Assembly (NCBI GenBank): GCA_020726505.1 | Contig: JAHLEZ010000011.1 | Location: 2,480,001-2,544,000 of the forward strand | Source of the DNA: Leptodontidium sp. MPI-SDFR-AT-0119 | Lineage: Eukaryota; Ascomycota; Leotiomycetes; Helotiales; Leptodontidiaceae | Reading direction: 5' to 3' | DNA length: 64,000 nt | Shown: positions 22,078 to 34,054 of the stretch, piece after piece | Layout of the letters: each line of letters starts with the position of its first letter | How positions within the stretch are numbered: position 1 is the stretch's first letter | Program-made: the position numbers and the translations under genes | The notes under the pieces: model-generated | Told to the model about the DNA's origin: nothing | What the model saw: the letters and a program-made list of their open reading frames with translations, nothing else | Databases searched by the model: none

Positions 22078-23976
22078 ATGCTGCGACCAAAGCCATCTGT
22101 ATGCTTGCTGTGTTCTTTCAGAGCAGCCCAAACTGCCTCCCAAGCTCCACGATGCCACTCTCAACAGACAGCAAACCTTTACCAAGCCTCTAAGGCCAAC
22201 GCAAGACCGAATCGTATGGGACTTGCAGAAGCTAGGGTCGTTAGGTCAGAGGGAAGTAGAACAACCGAGCCAGGGCGTCCTGGAAGGCGGCGACAAGATG
22301 GACCTTTTGGGGGTATGAATTTAAAGGTTGCTGGAATTCGAGGACTACCCGAGCGCGGCCAGGGCAGCAGATCAGACAATACAACGGAAGCGGCAAGGAG
22401 TGAAGGAACTCGAGGCCCAGCTGGCAGGGGATCGAAGGATAGGAAAGATCGTGGTTTCAAAGCGCTGAAGATGCAGAGAACATTGGCCCCGGTATCATAC
22501 GACCAGAGAACGAGGATCAAAGAACGAATTGCTGAAGTAGACTCCTTCAACAACTTCAACCTTTTGGACACGGTCAAGGCCGCAATTCCTACTCAGGCAC
22601 TGCAAGGAATGCAGGATCTCGTTCCAACACCAGTGCAGAAGATTGCTATACCGAGACTATTGGGAGACAAAGGGTCGAAGAGGAGGAAGGATGCTATACG
22701 AGAAGAGTTCTTAATCGCTGCAGAGACTGGCTCTGGAAAGACATTATCATATGTGCTTCCCATGGTAAATGCCGTGAAGTTGGCTGAATTGGAGGATGCA
22801 GAATTCGAGGCACATGAAAAAGAGCTGGCCGAAGAATGTCGACGACAAAATGATTTGACACTTGTCTCTCCTCCTCTTTCGAATATGCCCCATCCAACTA
22901 CTGGACGACCACGAGCGATTATACTTGTTCCCACATCTGAGCTTGTCACTCAAGTTGGGAGTCTTGTCAAGTCTCTGTCGCATACAATCAAGTTTCGCTC
23001 CGCCGTTATATCGTCTTCGTTCAGCGGAGTTGTCATTCGGAATCGTCTCTTCTCTCCCAAGGGAATTGATATTCTAGTCTCTACTCCCCATTTACTTTCC
23101 TCCATTGCTGACTCGGATCCAAACATTCTCTCAAGAGTCACCCACCTGATTGTTGATGAAGCTGATTCACTTATGGACCGCGGTTTTGCTCCGCTCACAT
23201 CAGCAATCATCGACCGAGCCACCCCTTCCCTCAAACAACTCATTCTATGCTCTGCTACTATTCCTCGGAGTCTGGATGGATATCTCAGAAAACGATTCCC
23301 CGATATTCAACGTCTGGTCACACCTAACCTCCACGCTATCCCACGTCGTGTCCAACTTGCTGTTGTGGATGTCGAGCGAGCTCCTTACCAAGGGAACAAG
23401 AATCTTGCATGTGCCGATTCTATCTGGTCAATTGGCAAAGCAGCAGCAGATCATGATGGGCCTGTCAAGGGAATGATTGATGTCAAGAGAATATTGGTCT
23501 TCGTAAATGAGCGAGAAAAGACACAGGAGGTTGCAGACTATCTTGTCACCAAAGGAATTGATGCGATTGCGCTGAGTCGGGATACACCTGATCACAGGCA
23601 GTCTGAAATGCTTGCCTCCTTCACCTCCTCTGAACCTCTCAACGCTCCCAAGGCGGAGCACCCCGGGTCATTTGCCGACAACCAGCCCAACTATGTGCCA
23701 GTGGGCCATGTCGCTCCACCCGTCAAGCGGAAGTTGAACAATGTGAAAGTTGTTGTAACCACCGATCTTGGCTCCAGAGGTATCGACACCCTGGCTGTAA
23801 GACATGTTATCCTGTATGATGTACCACATTCAACCATAGATTTCATTCATAGACTTGGGCGAACTGGACGCATGGGAAGAAGAGGACGAGGAATTGTACT
23901 TGTAGGGAAGAATGACAGGAGGGACGTGGTGGCAGAAGTCAAGGATGGCATGTTTAAAGGACAGGCTCTTATTTAG
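22078..23976 (+). CDS. MRH4: Mitochondrial DEAD-box RNA helicase
   Basis: Single exon, 632 residues. The N-terminus (MLRPKPSVCLLCSFRAAQTA, SQAPRCHSQQ) is Arg/Ser-rich without acidic residues, a plausible mitochondrial presequence, followed by a long basic Gly/Arg-rich stretch. Helicase motifs in order: Q-motif region LVPTPVQKIAIPRLL, motif I AETGSGKT (215-222), VPTSELVTQV, STPHLL, motif II VDEAD (361-365), motif III SAT (394-396), TTDLGSRGID, and motif VI HRLGRTGRMGRRGRG near the end. The acidic insert between I and Ia and the short motif spacing match the MRH4 type, which works in mitochondrial large-subunit rRNA assembly. Confidence 0.9.
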   Translation: MLRPKPSVCLLCSFRAAQTASQAPRCHSQQTANLYQASKANARPNRMGLAEARVVRSEGSRTTEPGRPGRRRQDGPFGGMNLKVAGIRGLPERGQGSRSDNTTEAARSEGTRGPAGRGSKDRKDRGFKALKMQRTLAPVSYDQRTRIKERIAEVDSFNNFNLLDTVKAAIPTQALQGMQDLVPTPVQKIAIPRLLGDKGSKRRKDAIREEFLIAAETGSGKTLSYVLPMVNAVKLAELEDAEFEAHEKELAEECRRQNDLTLVSPPLSNMPHPTTGRPRAIILVPTSELVTQVGSLVKSLSHTIKFRSAVISSSFSGVVIRNRLFSPKGIDILVSTPHLLSSIADSDPNILSRVTHLIVDEADSLMDRGFAPLTSAIIDRATPSLKQLILCSATIPRSLDGYLRKRFPDIQRLVTPNLHAIPRRVQLAVVDVERAPYQGNKNLACADSIWSIGKAAADHDGPVKGMIDVKRILVFVNEREKTQEVADYLVTKGIDAIALSRDTPDHRQSEMLASFTSSEPLNAPKAEHPGSFADNQPNYVPVGHVAPPVKRKLNNVKVVVTTDLGSRGIDTLAVRHVILYDVPHSTIDFIHRLGRTGRMGRRGRGIVLVGKNDRRDVVAEVKDGMFKGQALI

Positions 23977-24273
23977 ATGGAAACTCATCTCTGGCGTTGG
24001 GATTGTAGAATATGTACAATACTGTATGAACACGCACCCTGAGAAATTCTCGGCCGTGGAGCTCTCTTATTTCGTTGGTTTTGCTTTCCGTTCTTTGTGT
24101 ACTTCGCTTGAGGAATTTCGCAATCTCCAGCGACGCGACTTACATTCCTACCCACCCCAGATCACCCTTGACCAAAGCCATCATTTAATGTTTCCACTTC
24201 CGCTTGATTTCCAAAGATTCTCTCTCCTCAGCAAAACATTTCTTACTCTATACAAACTACAGTCTTTTCCATC
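23977..24273. other. Promoter region of the chitin-binding gene
   Basis: About 300 bp between the helicase stop and the next ATG. Pyrimidine-rich DNA (CTCTCCTC, about 24210-24270) sits just upstream of the start. Nothing else is supported. Confidence 0.35.
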
Positions 24274-25347
24274 ATGGCTTCAAAACAACTCGCTATCCTC
24301 GCAACTTTCCTTGCTGTGGCACTTGCTAGCAAAGGCGCAGTTCCGATTATCGAAAGGGATCACGATGCACTCTGTAAAGTATATACAGTCGTCGAGTCCC
24401 CAACTGTTGTGAATACTTGCTTCGCCACCAACACAGTTCACAAAATCGAGTATTGCACTGAGATCACTATCACGGATGCGCCTACTTGTGTGACCACGAC
24501 TCTGACTATCACTACCACTATCACCGAACCCGAAACTACTCACTCGGCGTAAGCATTATTCTCTGGACAATTTTGCTTAACTTGTTGCAAGACTCCAGCT
24601 GACATCTAGCAGACCCTTCCTAACCATGCCAAACCCATTTCCGCCTGCGTCCTCGCACTCTGCCCAGATGCCGCACACAAGCAACTCAACTGACATTGGC
24701 TCCGTTCCATCTTCCTCTGTCCCAGGACCAATCCAGTCAACCGCCTCCGAGGTCTATCAAACATGGATGGATCCCATCCCATCGTCCTCGATTGCAGATA
24801 CTCCACTACAATCCTCGGCAGATGTCGAGCCTCCCGTTGTGTCTTCATATATCCCTCAGTCTACACCTGTGGTTGAGCCACCAGCACCAAGCACAACTGT
24901 AGACGCACCAACTACAACTCCAACTGCAATCTCTCCCGAGGGGATTTGCGGAGGAACATCCGGATACACTTGCCAAGATAGTGTGTTTGGCAATTGCTGC
25001 TCAGCTTTAGGTCAGTAAATTCCCTTTTAAGACTTTAGATTTCTATAGGTATTTTAGCATGCTTCTTCATCTATGAACTAACTTCTGGGACAGGTTACTG
25101 TGGACACAGTGCCGAGTACTGCGGGAACGGATGCCAGTCCACCTTCGGATACTGCACAGATATCAGCAACGACGGCACATGCGGGAATGGCGTCACCTGT
25201 GTTGGTGGTGTTTTTGGAAATTGCTGTTCTGAATTTTACTTCTGTGGAAGTGGCTCTGATTTCTGTGGGACTGGGTGTCGACCGAAGTTTGGAGAGTGCG
25301 GAACTCCTGTTGTCAGTTCGATTGCCGCGTATCCGACTTACGACTAA
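24274..25347 (+). CDS. Secreted protein with two hevein-type chitin-binding domains
   Basis: Three exons, 24274-24548, 24610-25010 and 25094-25347, with introns of 61 and 83 nt, give 309 residues. The signal peptide is MASKQLAILATFLAVALASK. A Thr-rich cysteine-bearing region follows (CVTTTLTITTTITEPETT), then a long Ser/Pro/Thr linker likely to be O-glycosylated. Two chitin-binding type 1 domains end the protein. Domain 1 is ICGGTSGYTCQDSVFGNCC...EYCGNGCQ, split by intron 2 after CCSALG. Domain 2 is TCGNGVTCVGGVFGNCC...DFCGTGCR. The eight-cysteine spacing and the Ser-aromatic sugar site (CCSALGYCG) fit chitin binding, less perfectly in domain 2 (CCSEFYFCG). Likely roles are cell-wall binding or shielding of hyphal chitin. 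Confidence 0.85.
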
Positions 25348-25833
25348 ACTTGAAAGATGTTGTATATCAACGGGGAGTCTGTTGAGATGAGATCTCAATT
25401 TTTCAGCAGTGGTAGAGTAGGGGTCATTGTTCTGCTGCTGTTTGTAGGATGGATATGCACTTCTGGTGTTGAAGAAGTTTCAAAATAGAATGAAAATGAA
25501 TGTCTTAATATAGATGCTGTTGTCGTTTAGATGACGAAAATCTTCCAGTTCTGAAGCTCGTCGATTTGTTCGGTCTGAGCCTCGAATATATTTCTGGTGA
25601 AACTTGCTGCCGATCTGTCAAGTGACAGGTAAGGAAGACTCCAACTACTAGACAGTGTTTAGAAGCCGAGATAGGAACTATGTCTTCGAGTCAAAAAGGG
25701 GATTGTATGACTAGGGAGCTTGTTTGGAGGTGGGAAAATCTTGAAGCTGAAAAATGGGAAGGAAAACCCGTACAGTACCATCACACAAAATTATGAACCA
25801 GAGAATAACAAGTCAGAACATCTCATCATTAAG
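25348..25833. other. Convergent intergenic region
   Basis: About 490 bp of 3' flanks between the chitin-binding gene and the oxidoreductase. The frame at 25754-26083 is mostly antisense to the latter. Nothing else seen. Confidence 0.4.
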
Positions 25834-27010
25834 TCATCTCCCTTCTTGTTTGGCCAATTGCTTGTACATCAAATCAAATAACTCCAGGTCCCGGCATGCA
25901 TCTTCAGCGCTTGTCTTAATTGGGTGTCCAAGTGCAAAACATGTGTACATATCTTTCAGTTCGACGGTGTATGCATCTTCAAATGACGACAGAACCTCCC
26001 TCGAGGTAGCTTCACTCTGCTTGTTCAATTCATCAACTTTGACAACAATAGGCAGTCCCTTGATATATGGCGTATTGTACTGAATGCTGACGGTCTTCTT
26101 CTCCCCATACACCGTCAAACTAGCATCGAACCGAGGTACATCGTCAATGCCACTCTCATAGGTGACTGCGAAAGGCTCCCCGGTCTTGTTCTTGTAGTTG
26201 AATATCGCAGTATAAAAAGGTTCGTTTGCTGAAACACCTGCAACAGATTCGGGAAACCCCAGAGCCTCCCTCATCAAAGAGAGATCGTGAGAGCCCAGAC
26301 TTCCAAGAAACCGACAGTACTTCACATCTCTTTCCGTAGCTTTCTCCCCATGGAATGCTTCCTCAATCAATGCGTCCAGATTTTTCTTTCTCTCCTCGCC
26401 AGACCCTGGTGGGAAATCATGGAATTTGAGAGCAGAAGTGCCAGACTGCCCTACAAAATGTGCATTTGGACCAACGATGTCTCTTGATCTAGCGTACAAG
26501 ATCTTGGGGATTGTGGCAACTTCTCGTAGGAAGGCTGCTGTGAAGGACGGCGCATAGCGTCTCATATATCCCACGAAAACCTTCGCTCCTCCTGCTGCCT
26601 TCTCTGCAGCGATTATGCGCTTTGTAGATAAGATTGACAGGGAGATTGGCTTCTCAATGAAGACTCGCTTACCGGCTTCTAGGGCCGATATGCAGAGAGT
26701 TTCGTGGAATTCGTCGGCTGCGAGAATGAAGACTATGTCTACCTCGGGTCTGTTGATGACTTCGGAAGGGTTGGTAGTTTTGTAGGGGATTCGAAACTTT
26801 GCAGCGACGTGATCGATAGTCTGCTGGGAAACGTCACAGATAGCAGTAACGGTATATCTACATAACATGGGTTAGAGGGATTCGCATGAACTGTTGATTA
26901 TTGACTTACAGATGGGCTTGCAATGCCAAAGTTGGGAGATGAATTACTTGGGCAACTTCTCCTGCACCCACAATCCCAACTCGCAGGATAGGACAGGGTT
27001 GGTCTGGCAT
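25834..27010 (-). CDS. Gfo/Idh/MocA-family NAD(P)-dependent oxidoreductase
   Basis: Exons 27010-26910 and 26857-25834, with a 52 nt intron, give 374 residues. The Rossmann motif is RVGIVGAGEVAQVIHLP (G12, G15, G17) at the very N-terminus. The intron falls just before YTVTAICDVS. The dinucleotide-binding half continues with VDIVFILAADEFHE and the family-defining EKP (102-104). The C-terminal half (GSLGSHDLSLMREALGFPES) carries the typical SHDxxxM helix and a sheet domain. Members oxidise or reduce sugars, inositols or related polyols in the cytosol. The substrate cannot be named; no neighbouring sugar gene helps. Confidence 0.88.
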
Positions 27011-27698
27011 GTCTCCAGCGTAGTCTTTGATTCACTGGGAAGGTAGAGTTTCGCTTCGACTTTTCAGTATCAAGTAGGAGTGTGGAAGTAGCTGTTGGGT
27101 ATGGCGACGTTCATTTCGCGGGGTAGCCCTCGTCTCGAGGGCTACAGTTAATCTCAATGGATAGTCTCGGATCCCGCGACTCTGACGTCTCGGCAAATCC
27201 ATTGTATTGCAGAAATTGAAACGTAGAGTAAGGATGCTCAGGTAAGTATATGAAAATGGGTTGGAGGTTTCCAGGTGCTGAGTAATGTTGTTATGGGGAA
27301 GGCAGTGAGTGAACCCCTGAAGTTCAGGCTCATTGTATTGTAGCATCTTTGGGACGCCCTTTCGGTTAACTACAGTACCCCGCCCCCTATTTCTATTGCC
27401 AGAAACAACTCTACAAGACGATGCTCTTCTTGTATGGTGTGGGTGGCTTCTTCGAACTATACATTGTATTCAGGGGATTGGGTGACTGCTTCAAGCTATG
27501 GCTGAAAATGAAACCAGCAGGCAAGCACACCAGGCGGCTAGCGAGCTGAACGAACACTGCCCATTTATCTTCAATTAAGTCGCCCAAGTCGTCCAAGAAG
27601 TCTAGAGAGATTTGTTGCGGCAAAACCGAGAATCCACAAAATCGAATTATCTTCAACGTGGGGCAAAGGAATAGAATTGCTGTTTATGACCGTTTATA
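27011..27698. other. Intergenic region
   Basis: Divergent promoters for the oxidoreductase and the HET gene are expected here. Small frames (27032-27346, 27411-27656, minus strand) have no supporting motif. Confidence 0.35.
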
Positions 27699-30515
27699 AT
27701 GAGCAGAATTAACATTGCCTTCGGAACGCGAATGGGAGGTGGGCCTCAATTAGACGAAGCAACTCCATTTGTACGTATCTTCTCCTGCGAGAAAATCTAC
27801 TAAAGTTTCTTAGGTGCCCGATGTTCTCTGTGATCAATGTCTAGGTATTTTCAAGAAAGACATCACCTGGTCATCTTACACTCCAAACACTCTCAGCATC
27901 AACCCCGAAAATGCAACAGCATGTAGACTTTGTGCTCGTTTGATCTCCAAATTTTATGATTCCGAGACCTCAACACCCTTGCAAATCGAGTACTTCATTT
28001 TAGATCGATATGGCTACTTTATTCGAGTTCATGATATCATGTTTCGACCTGTAGGATCAAAGGCTTTCATGAACGATACCGTGAGGCTTGTGTTACAGAA
28101 AATGAACCCAACAGGTATGTTCTCGATCGAAAGCTCCTCGCAATGCTCACCACAGTCAACAGATGACGACGGGGATATACCTCACATGATTCACTTCGAG
28201 TCAACTCTCTCGCCATCGACCGAATCCGACGAGAGTATGATGCAAGCGGACAAATGGTTCAAAGAATGCCTGGAAACGCATGAAGGCTGCACTTCTGCGT
28301 TACCGAAATCGAACTTCGTACCTTCTCGTTTAATTGAGATTCGAGGTACAGATGTAAACTAGCTAAGCATTCGATTGCAAGAAAAGTCGAGCTTGCCAGC
28401 AAGCGCCAGCTACGCGACCCTGAGCCATTGCTGGGGAACGAGTGTGCCTTTTAAACTTACTCTACAGAATCTGGTCGCATGCAAAGAAGATATCCCAATG
28501 CACAGCTTGACCAAAGTGTTCCAAGATGCCATCCACTTCGCACATCGTGCCGGGATCCAATATATTTGGATTGACTCATTGTGTAGGTCAGTATTCAGCA
28601 CTTTTGAAATCCAATTCTAACTTCTCTAGGTATTGTTCAAGACTCACCCAAAGATTGGGCATCAGAATCATCAACCATGGGTGACATTTACCATCTCAGC
28701 ATTCTCAACATCGCTGCTACTGGATTTTCTGACGGGGCAAATGGACTTTTCGTTGAACGAGATCCAAATCTTCTCCTTCCAATTGCGGTGAAACTAGATG
28801 AAGATCTTTACTTATCAACACAACGTGAAATGGATAAAGATGCATGGTACAAGCAAGCAAGTAAGGGGAACTAGTACTACCTGGTTGACACATATACATG
28901 GAAAGAAGGCATTGACGAGTCTCCGTTGTGCAAGAGAGGATGGGTGGCCAGGAACGTGCCCTCTCGGTCCGTACACTGCATTTCGGCAGGGAGCAGCTGT
29001 TCTGGGAATGCATGTGCGTAAATGCCAGTGAGGTCTTTCCAAAGGGGATACAGAGGGGTACAATGATGCAAAATCCTAAAGTTTTCTTAAGACCGAGAGA
29101 CGCGGACAAACAAAAACGACTGGACCAGCTACAGTCTACTCGAGATAGAATCCTGGAGGAACAAAAAGCGGATCGCGAATTCGAGGAGAGCATGAGGGCT
29201 CCAAGATCTCAGTATACCTATCTTCACCACTCCAGTGACGATGAGTCGGAGCCGGATCTCACCAGCGATAAAATCTTCGCGAGACCAATGAAGGCTACTC
29301 AGACCAATGGTACACAGCCGGTGGATGAGATCAGCGAATCTGAATCAGACTCGGACTCAGACTCGGACTTAGACTATGGACCGAAATATTCGGCATCTGG
29401 ACGACTGAAGAAACGAAACCCGTACCGAGAATCAGTGAAGGATCTCGGATTGCTTCCAGGAGACTTCGAGGGTTGCGATATCAATATCCTAGACAATCTG
29501 AACATCAAGGGATGGGAAAAGTTCAAGCGAGAACTGGAAGGACTAGGCATTGGGATGGGGGCTGATCGGTCATCAGTGCTCCCAATAAGAGTCATGAGAT
29601 TGGAGCAGCAGCAATGGCTTCCGGTGGTGGAAATCTACAGTCGATGTGCACTGACATTCGCAAAGGACAAGCTGGTAGCGATTTCCGGGATGGCAAGAGA
29701 GTTGAGCAAAGATATGGATTGGGAGTACCTTGCTGGCCTCTGGAGGAGAGACTTGGAACATCAGATCTTGTGGAAAGTCAAAGTAGCACATCCGGCAACG
29801 AAGAAGGAGGATATGCGGGGCTCATCGTGGTCTTGGGCTTCGGTTGATGGTGAGATTGTGATTCCAGATTGGCGTGGATACTTCTACAGGTCAGTAAGTC
29901 CGATACCAGCCTTGTTCCTTTTCCACTCACCAGATATATAGTGGCATCCCTGGAGAAATCACCTGGTTGTCGAAAGTAGACCTGGCTCGAGTTCGCCTGG
30001 CTGGAACAGATGAATTCGGGCAAGTCCGTTCGGGGGTTCTGCACATAACTAGACGCCTCAGTGTTGTCAAGATCGACAAAGAAAACACCGACCCAGGTGC
30101 GGGAGATGGAGATCTCATCCAGGTCAAGAAGTAGGCAGATATCTATTGGGATACCAAAGAAGTGGAAGAAATATTTGTCAAATCCCAAAGAAACACAAGA
30201 CTGCGGCGTTACTCCAGGTACGGCACTGAGAAGGGACCCAACATAGAAGTCAATCCTCTTGATGTTTTTTACCTGCCGGTCAGGATCATGGATGCGGACC
30301 CAGACTCCAGTGACTCTGAGCGACCAGTGCTCACTGGTCTTCTCCTTCTGCCGACGGGAAAGAAAGGCCAATTCCGAAGAGTTGGGCAATTCGAACGAAT
30401 GGAGCACTGGGATGAGAATGAAATCGAAAGTCTGACGGAGACGACGAGAATTTTAGACTATCGATTCTTTCTCTCGCGACAGAAGCACGGTGAATATAGC
30501 ATCTCCATCATCTGA
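27699..30515 (+). pseudogene. HET-domain (heterokaryon incompatibility) gene with in-frame TAG codons
   Basis: Exon 1 is 27699-27770, followed by a 43 nt intron. Further introns are at 28583-28629 and 29890-29941. The HET domain is unmistakable: SYATLSHCWG, HRAGIQYIWIDSLC joined to IVQDSPKDW, STMGDIYHLSILNIAATGF, and PLCKRGWV, then in another frame QERALSVRTLHFGREQLFWE. The C-terminal part has the usual VVEIYSRCALTFAKDKLVAI, EYLAGLWRRDLEHQ and SSWSWASVDG. Lesions are TAG at 28360-28362, TAG at 28872-28874, a one-base loss near 28947, and TAG at 30132-30134. Reading continues in frame beyond each stop, so these are point mutations, plausibly CAG to TAG. An acidic Ser/Asp run (about 29335-29370) interrupts the C-terminal half. 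HET proteins trigger cell death on non-self fusion; this copy should be silent. Confidence 0.88.
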
Positions 30516-31709
30516 TGGGAGAGACATAGAATGCCGGGAGGTAGAGGACAAATGAACGTGTTTCTGTGGTGTGTTTACGTTTGGGAGGCTCCAAATACTC
30601 GCGAGATTGCTTCCAGCTCTACCACGAGAATAGAATGGATAGCGAAATTGATCAAAAAGGATAGTCTGTATGAGGTTGCATAATTTTTCATTGAGGGGGT
30701 CTTTTGAATTCAAGTAAGAAGTCGCCAGAGCAGCGAAGACAGCCACGACTGTGGCAAAAATGATGGATACTCAGCAAATGCAAAGAAGGGAACGTGTGCA
30801 CTTGTTACTTCACAACACAAATGAACAAAGCTTACGTCGTATCCTCATGTCACCTTCGGATGGCAGCAAATACTTGTCCCGGGATCGGACTCTTGGAGCC
30901 AAGTCTCTGAGTTCTTGAGGCTCTCGGAAGAATTCGACTGACAAAGACAAACTCCAGTTTCACTTGAACTTAAAACACTCTTGCCATTCTCTTTACACTT
31001 TGCAAAGAGATGCCAATGGCCAAAGGGTGGGAAGTATGTCTTCTTTAACCTTAAATTCATGCCTTCAACGTTCATCTGTCCTTGTTCATGTTTTCGTCGT
31101 CATCTCATGAAACGATGACATTCCGTGATGGTCAGTGCTGAGATCCAAAAATAGGGCGGCTGGAGCTGTCAGCCACCAGTGCCGCGCGCTGCCAACACCT
31201 GTCTACCACACCAAATCTTCTCCACCAAAACATCTCCAGATCCTCAAGTCCTGGGGTGCGAGCCTACCTGCGACCCCTTGAATTGGCACTCCCATCCAAG
31301 CCTTCCCGGCGAGTTTCACAATGCACCAAGACTGCTGATTGGCAGTTTGATCTCAATGCTTCCGAACTACCGGTCCACTGATTCCAGACGGCTCGTGTTG
31401 CTGACGACGAATTTGCGGATGTGGCCCAGAGAATTCAACCTCATCGAGGCGCAGCGATCCGCTCTTCGTAATAGACTTCGCAGAGCGAACAAACTTATCT
31501 TCTGAGCCTTCTCCTTTTGTATATCTCCTAGTATATTTCCTTGCATCCTTGCTTCGTATATCGCTTCTCGTTTCCAGTTATTTACTTCTATCTCTCGTTG
31601 TTTCTTTGCAGACATTCATTCGCCTGTTCCATCAAGACCCTCACAAAATTTTGACATCTGTCCTCACAACTCGAGACAACCTTTAGTTCACCATATTTAT
31701 ACTGTCGAG
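30516..31709. other. Intergenic region
   Basis: About 1.2 kb without a recognised gene. Frames at 30453-30746, 30845-31075 and 31179-31505 lack motifs. From about 31500 the plus strand becomes very pyrimidine-rich up to the next ATG, as expected for a strong fungal promoter and 5' UTR. Confidence 0.4.
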
Positions 31710-32870
31710 ATGCTTACTTCGTTATTTACCGCTTCTGCGGCATTGCTTTCGCTCGCAGGCCTCGCACAAGCTGTTCCGCAATTCGGAGCTTCATCCGCAG
31801 TGTCAACAACGACAGCATCAGCCGCATCCGCTTCTCTGGCACCAGCCTCGACGAGCACAGTAGCCTGCAACAACTCTCCAGATCTCTGCAATCGAAATTA
31901 CAACAACATAACACACATGGGGGCACACGACGTGGCATTTCTGCGGGATAGCAGTACGTCATTTTCAGTGGCAGGAAACACATTCTACAACGCAACTGTA
32001 GCCTTGTCAGCAGGCATCCGACTACTACAAGCACAAGTTCATGATCTGAACGGTACTCTCGAGTTGTGCCACACATCCTGTTCGTTGCTTGATGGTGGAT
32101 CATTGGAGAGCTGGTTGTCGAAGATCAAGACGTGGATGGACGCCAACCCGAACGAAGTCGTCTCGATTCTTCTCGTAAACTCGGACAACCACGATGCTTC
32201 GGACTTTGGTTCCGTATTCGAAGCATCCGGCATCTCTGATTATGGATACACTCCTGCATCAACAACTGCGATGTCGACCTGGCCCACCCTTCAAACCCTG
32301 ATATCCGCCAACACCCGCTTGGTGACATTCATTGCCAGCATTGACTACAACACGACCTACCCCTACCTGCTACCAGAGTTCACCTACATGTTCGAGAACC
32401 CGTACGATGTAACATCAGCGTCGGGGTTCAACTGCACGGTCGACCGCCCTTCATCACTCTCTTCTGGCACAGGAGCATCTGCCATTTCTTCGGGTTACAT
32501 GTCCCTCATGAACCACTTCCAATACAGCGCGATGGCTTTCGGAATTACTGTTCCTGCCGTCTCTCTCATCGAAACCACAAACTCTGCCGCTACAAACACA
32601 ACTGGAGCATTAGGCACCCACGCTGTGCAGTGCAATTCCGAGTGGGGAGGCAAGCCCACTTTCGTATTAGTGGACTTCTTCAACGTTGGTCCAGCAATCG
32701 AGGTTGCAGATACCTTGAATGGTATCACACCTACAGGAAGGATAACTCTCAGTACGGCGCAGCTGACTGCCGACACAAGTGCTGGGGCTAGACCAGAATC
32801 GAGGAGTTGGTTCGGAGTCGCCGCAATGGCGATGGGCGCGGTTGCCCTCGGCAACTTTGTTTGGCTGTAG
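31710..32870 (+). CDS. Secreted PLC-like phosphodiesterase, probably GPI-anchored
   Basis: Single exon, 386 residues. The signal peptide is [20 protein letters not shown], followed by a Ser/Thr/Ala-rich stretch. The TIM-barrel phosphodiesterase start reads [15 protein letters not shown] (His73), with the second catalytic-type His at 111 in [54 protein letters not shown] and [10 protein letters not shown] follow the PI-PLC X-like order. The calcium-independent bacterial PI-PLC fold is the closest known analogue. Several N-x-S/T sites are present. The last 19 residues ([20 protein letters not shown]) form a hydrophobic tail after a polar spacer, typical of a GPI signal. Substrate unknown. Confidence 0.85.
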   Translation: MLTSLFTASAALLSLAGLAQAVPQFGASSAVSTTTASAASASLAPASTSTVACNNSPDLCNRNYNNITHMGAHDVAFLRDSSTSFSVAGNTFYNATVALSAGIRLLQAQVHDLNGTLELCHTSCSLLDGGSLESWLSKIKTWMDANPNEVVSILLVNSDNHDASDFGSVFEASGISDYGYTPASTTAMSTWPTLQTLISANTRLVTFIASIDYNTTYPYLLPEFTYMFENPYDVTSASGFNCTVDRPSSLSSGTGASAISSGYMSLMNHFQYSAMAFGITVPAVSLIETTNSAATNTTGALGTHAVQCNSEWGGKPTFVLVDFFNVGPAIEVADTLNGITPTGRITLSTAQLTADTSAGARPESRSWFGVAAMAMGAVALGNFVWL

Positions 32871-34054
32871 AGCCTCTCCCTTTGTATTTGTTCTATCCTT
32901 TTGCATCATAGCGTGGCGTTGGGGTTGGGTTTTGAGCATATACTTCCTGCATAGATTGCATAGCATAGCATTGGGAGCGGATGGGATCAAATTCGGAATA
33001 GGGTGGGGGGATAGCATTGTCTAGAGACCAGACATAGAACAGAATGGAACGAGACTTTCTTCACAAGCACCATCTATTCCAGATGCAGCAAAATGTTACG
33101 ATGAGGGTGGAGTCAAGTGGCGAACCCCGTGGATTGGATTCAAAAACGCACTTGATCAAAGCTCAACTCTCTCTTGCCCTCGAGCAACCCAAGAACGTCC
33201 TGCCGGCAGTTTTGTTTACAAGTCTAGTTCAGCCAAGTTGCCGAGCGTATGCTTCGATAGCTTCCCCTTTGTCTACTTTTACGTCAAATGCATGGCATAC
33301 ATCTAAAGGTCCAAGTAGCTACTTTAGTTTCTTTCCTGCATGTGTCTCGGTGGTCAATCTTGCTGCAGCAGTCTGATGGCGTGATATGACGCTGGGGGCG
33401 ACAGCTTCAAGCGGCTCAGAGTATATTTCTCTGATTCTACTGTATGCAGGCTTGCAGATTAGATTTAGACTTGTGTATCTAAGAGATATGCAATGCCTGA
33501 CACCTTGGCGTTAGAGATGAACTGCTGAAAGTACAACTCTCGGTTCGCAAAATTTAACTTTGTACTTTGGTGTCTTCCTTGACACAGTTTTATACCCTAC
33601 TACAAGGGTCAGGGGGTCAGGGGCCCGTTCGCATGCTTCTTAAAGTCTCTTGTGCTAGCCTAGTCACGCTCTTTCGAATTATATGCTTCAAAGTTTCGGG
33701 TATTGAAGTTTGATGCATTTCCCTGAAACAACACGGTTTCTTGTACTCTCTTCACTGCTGCAGGCTCTTTAATCTGCATTACTGGTGAGCATTTCTCCGG
33801 CATGTACTAGCTCAAAGCATCATCTTTTCATCTCGATGCTTCGCTTTCCCCTTTTCACATGCTTCTGAACTACGCACCAGCTGCTACTTCATGGAGACCA
33901 TTAACGAACTTGGACTTTGATCGCTTGCATGCAGTTGAACACGATTCTATGGAAGTAGGTTAAAAGCCTCTTTGGATGGAATGGCCTAAACTTCTGAATT
34001 AAATATTTCCGACCATCAGAATCTCCAAATCCTAAATTTCACTTACTCGTCGGT
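32871..34054. other. Border region between genes and transposons
   Basis: About 1.2 kb with no recognised gene. The frame at 33044-33376 has no motif. Base composition is still gene-like until about 33.95 kb; the transposon terminal repeat begins at 34055. Confidence 0.4.

Noticed and set aside
22179..23243. Minus-strand open frames of 97-132 codons opposite MRH4
   Set aside because: Antisense to a well-supported helicase; biased composition explains them.
28872..28874. TAG in the HET gene as part of a short intron
   Set aside because: The only nearby donor-acceptor pair would be about 18 nt, too short; the frame simply continues after the stop.
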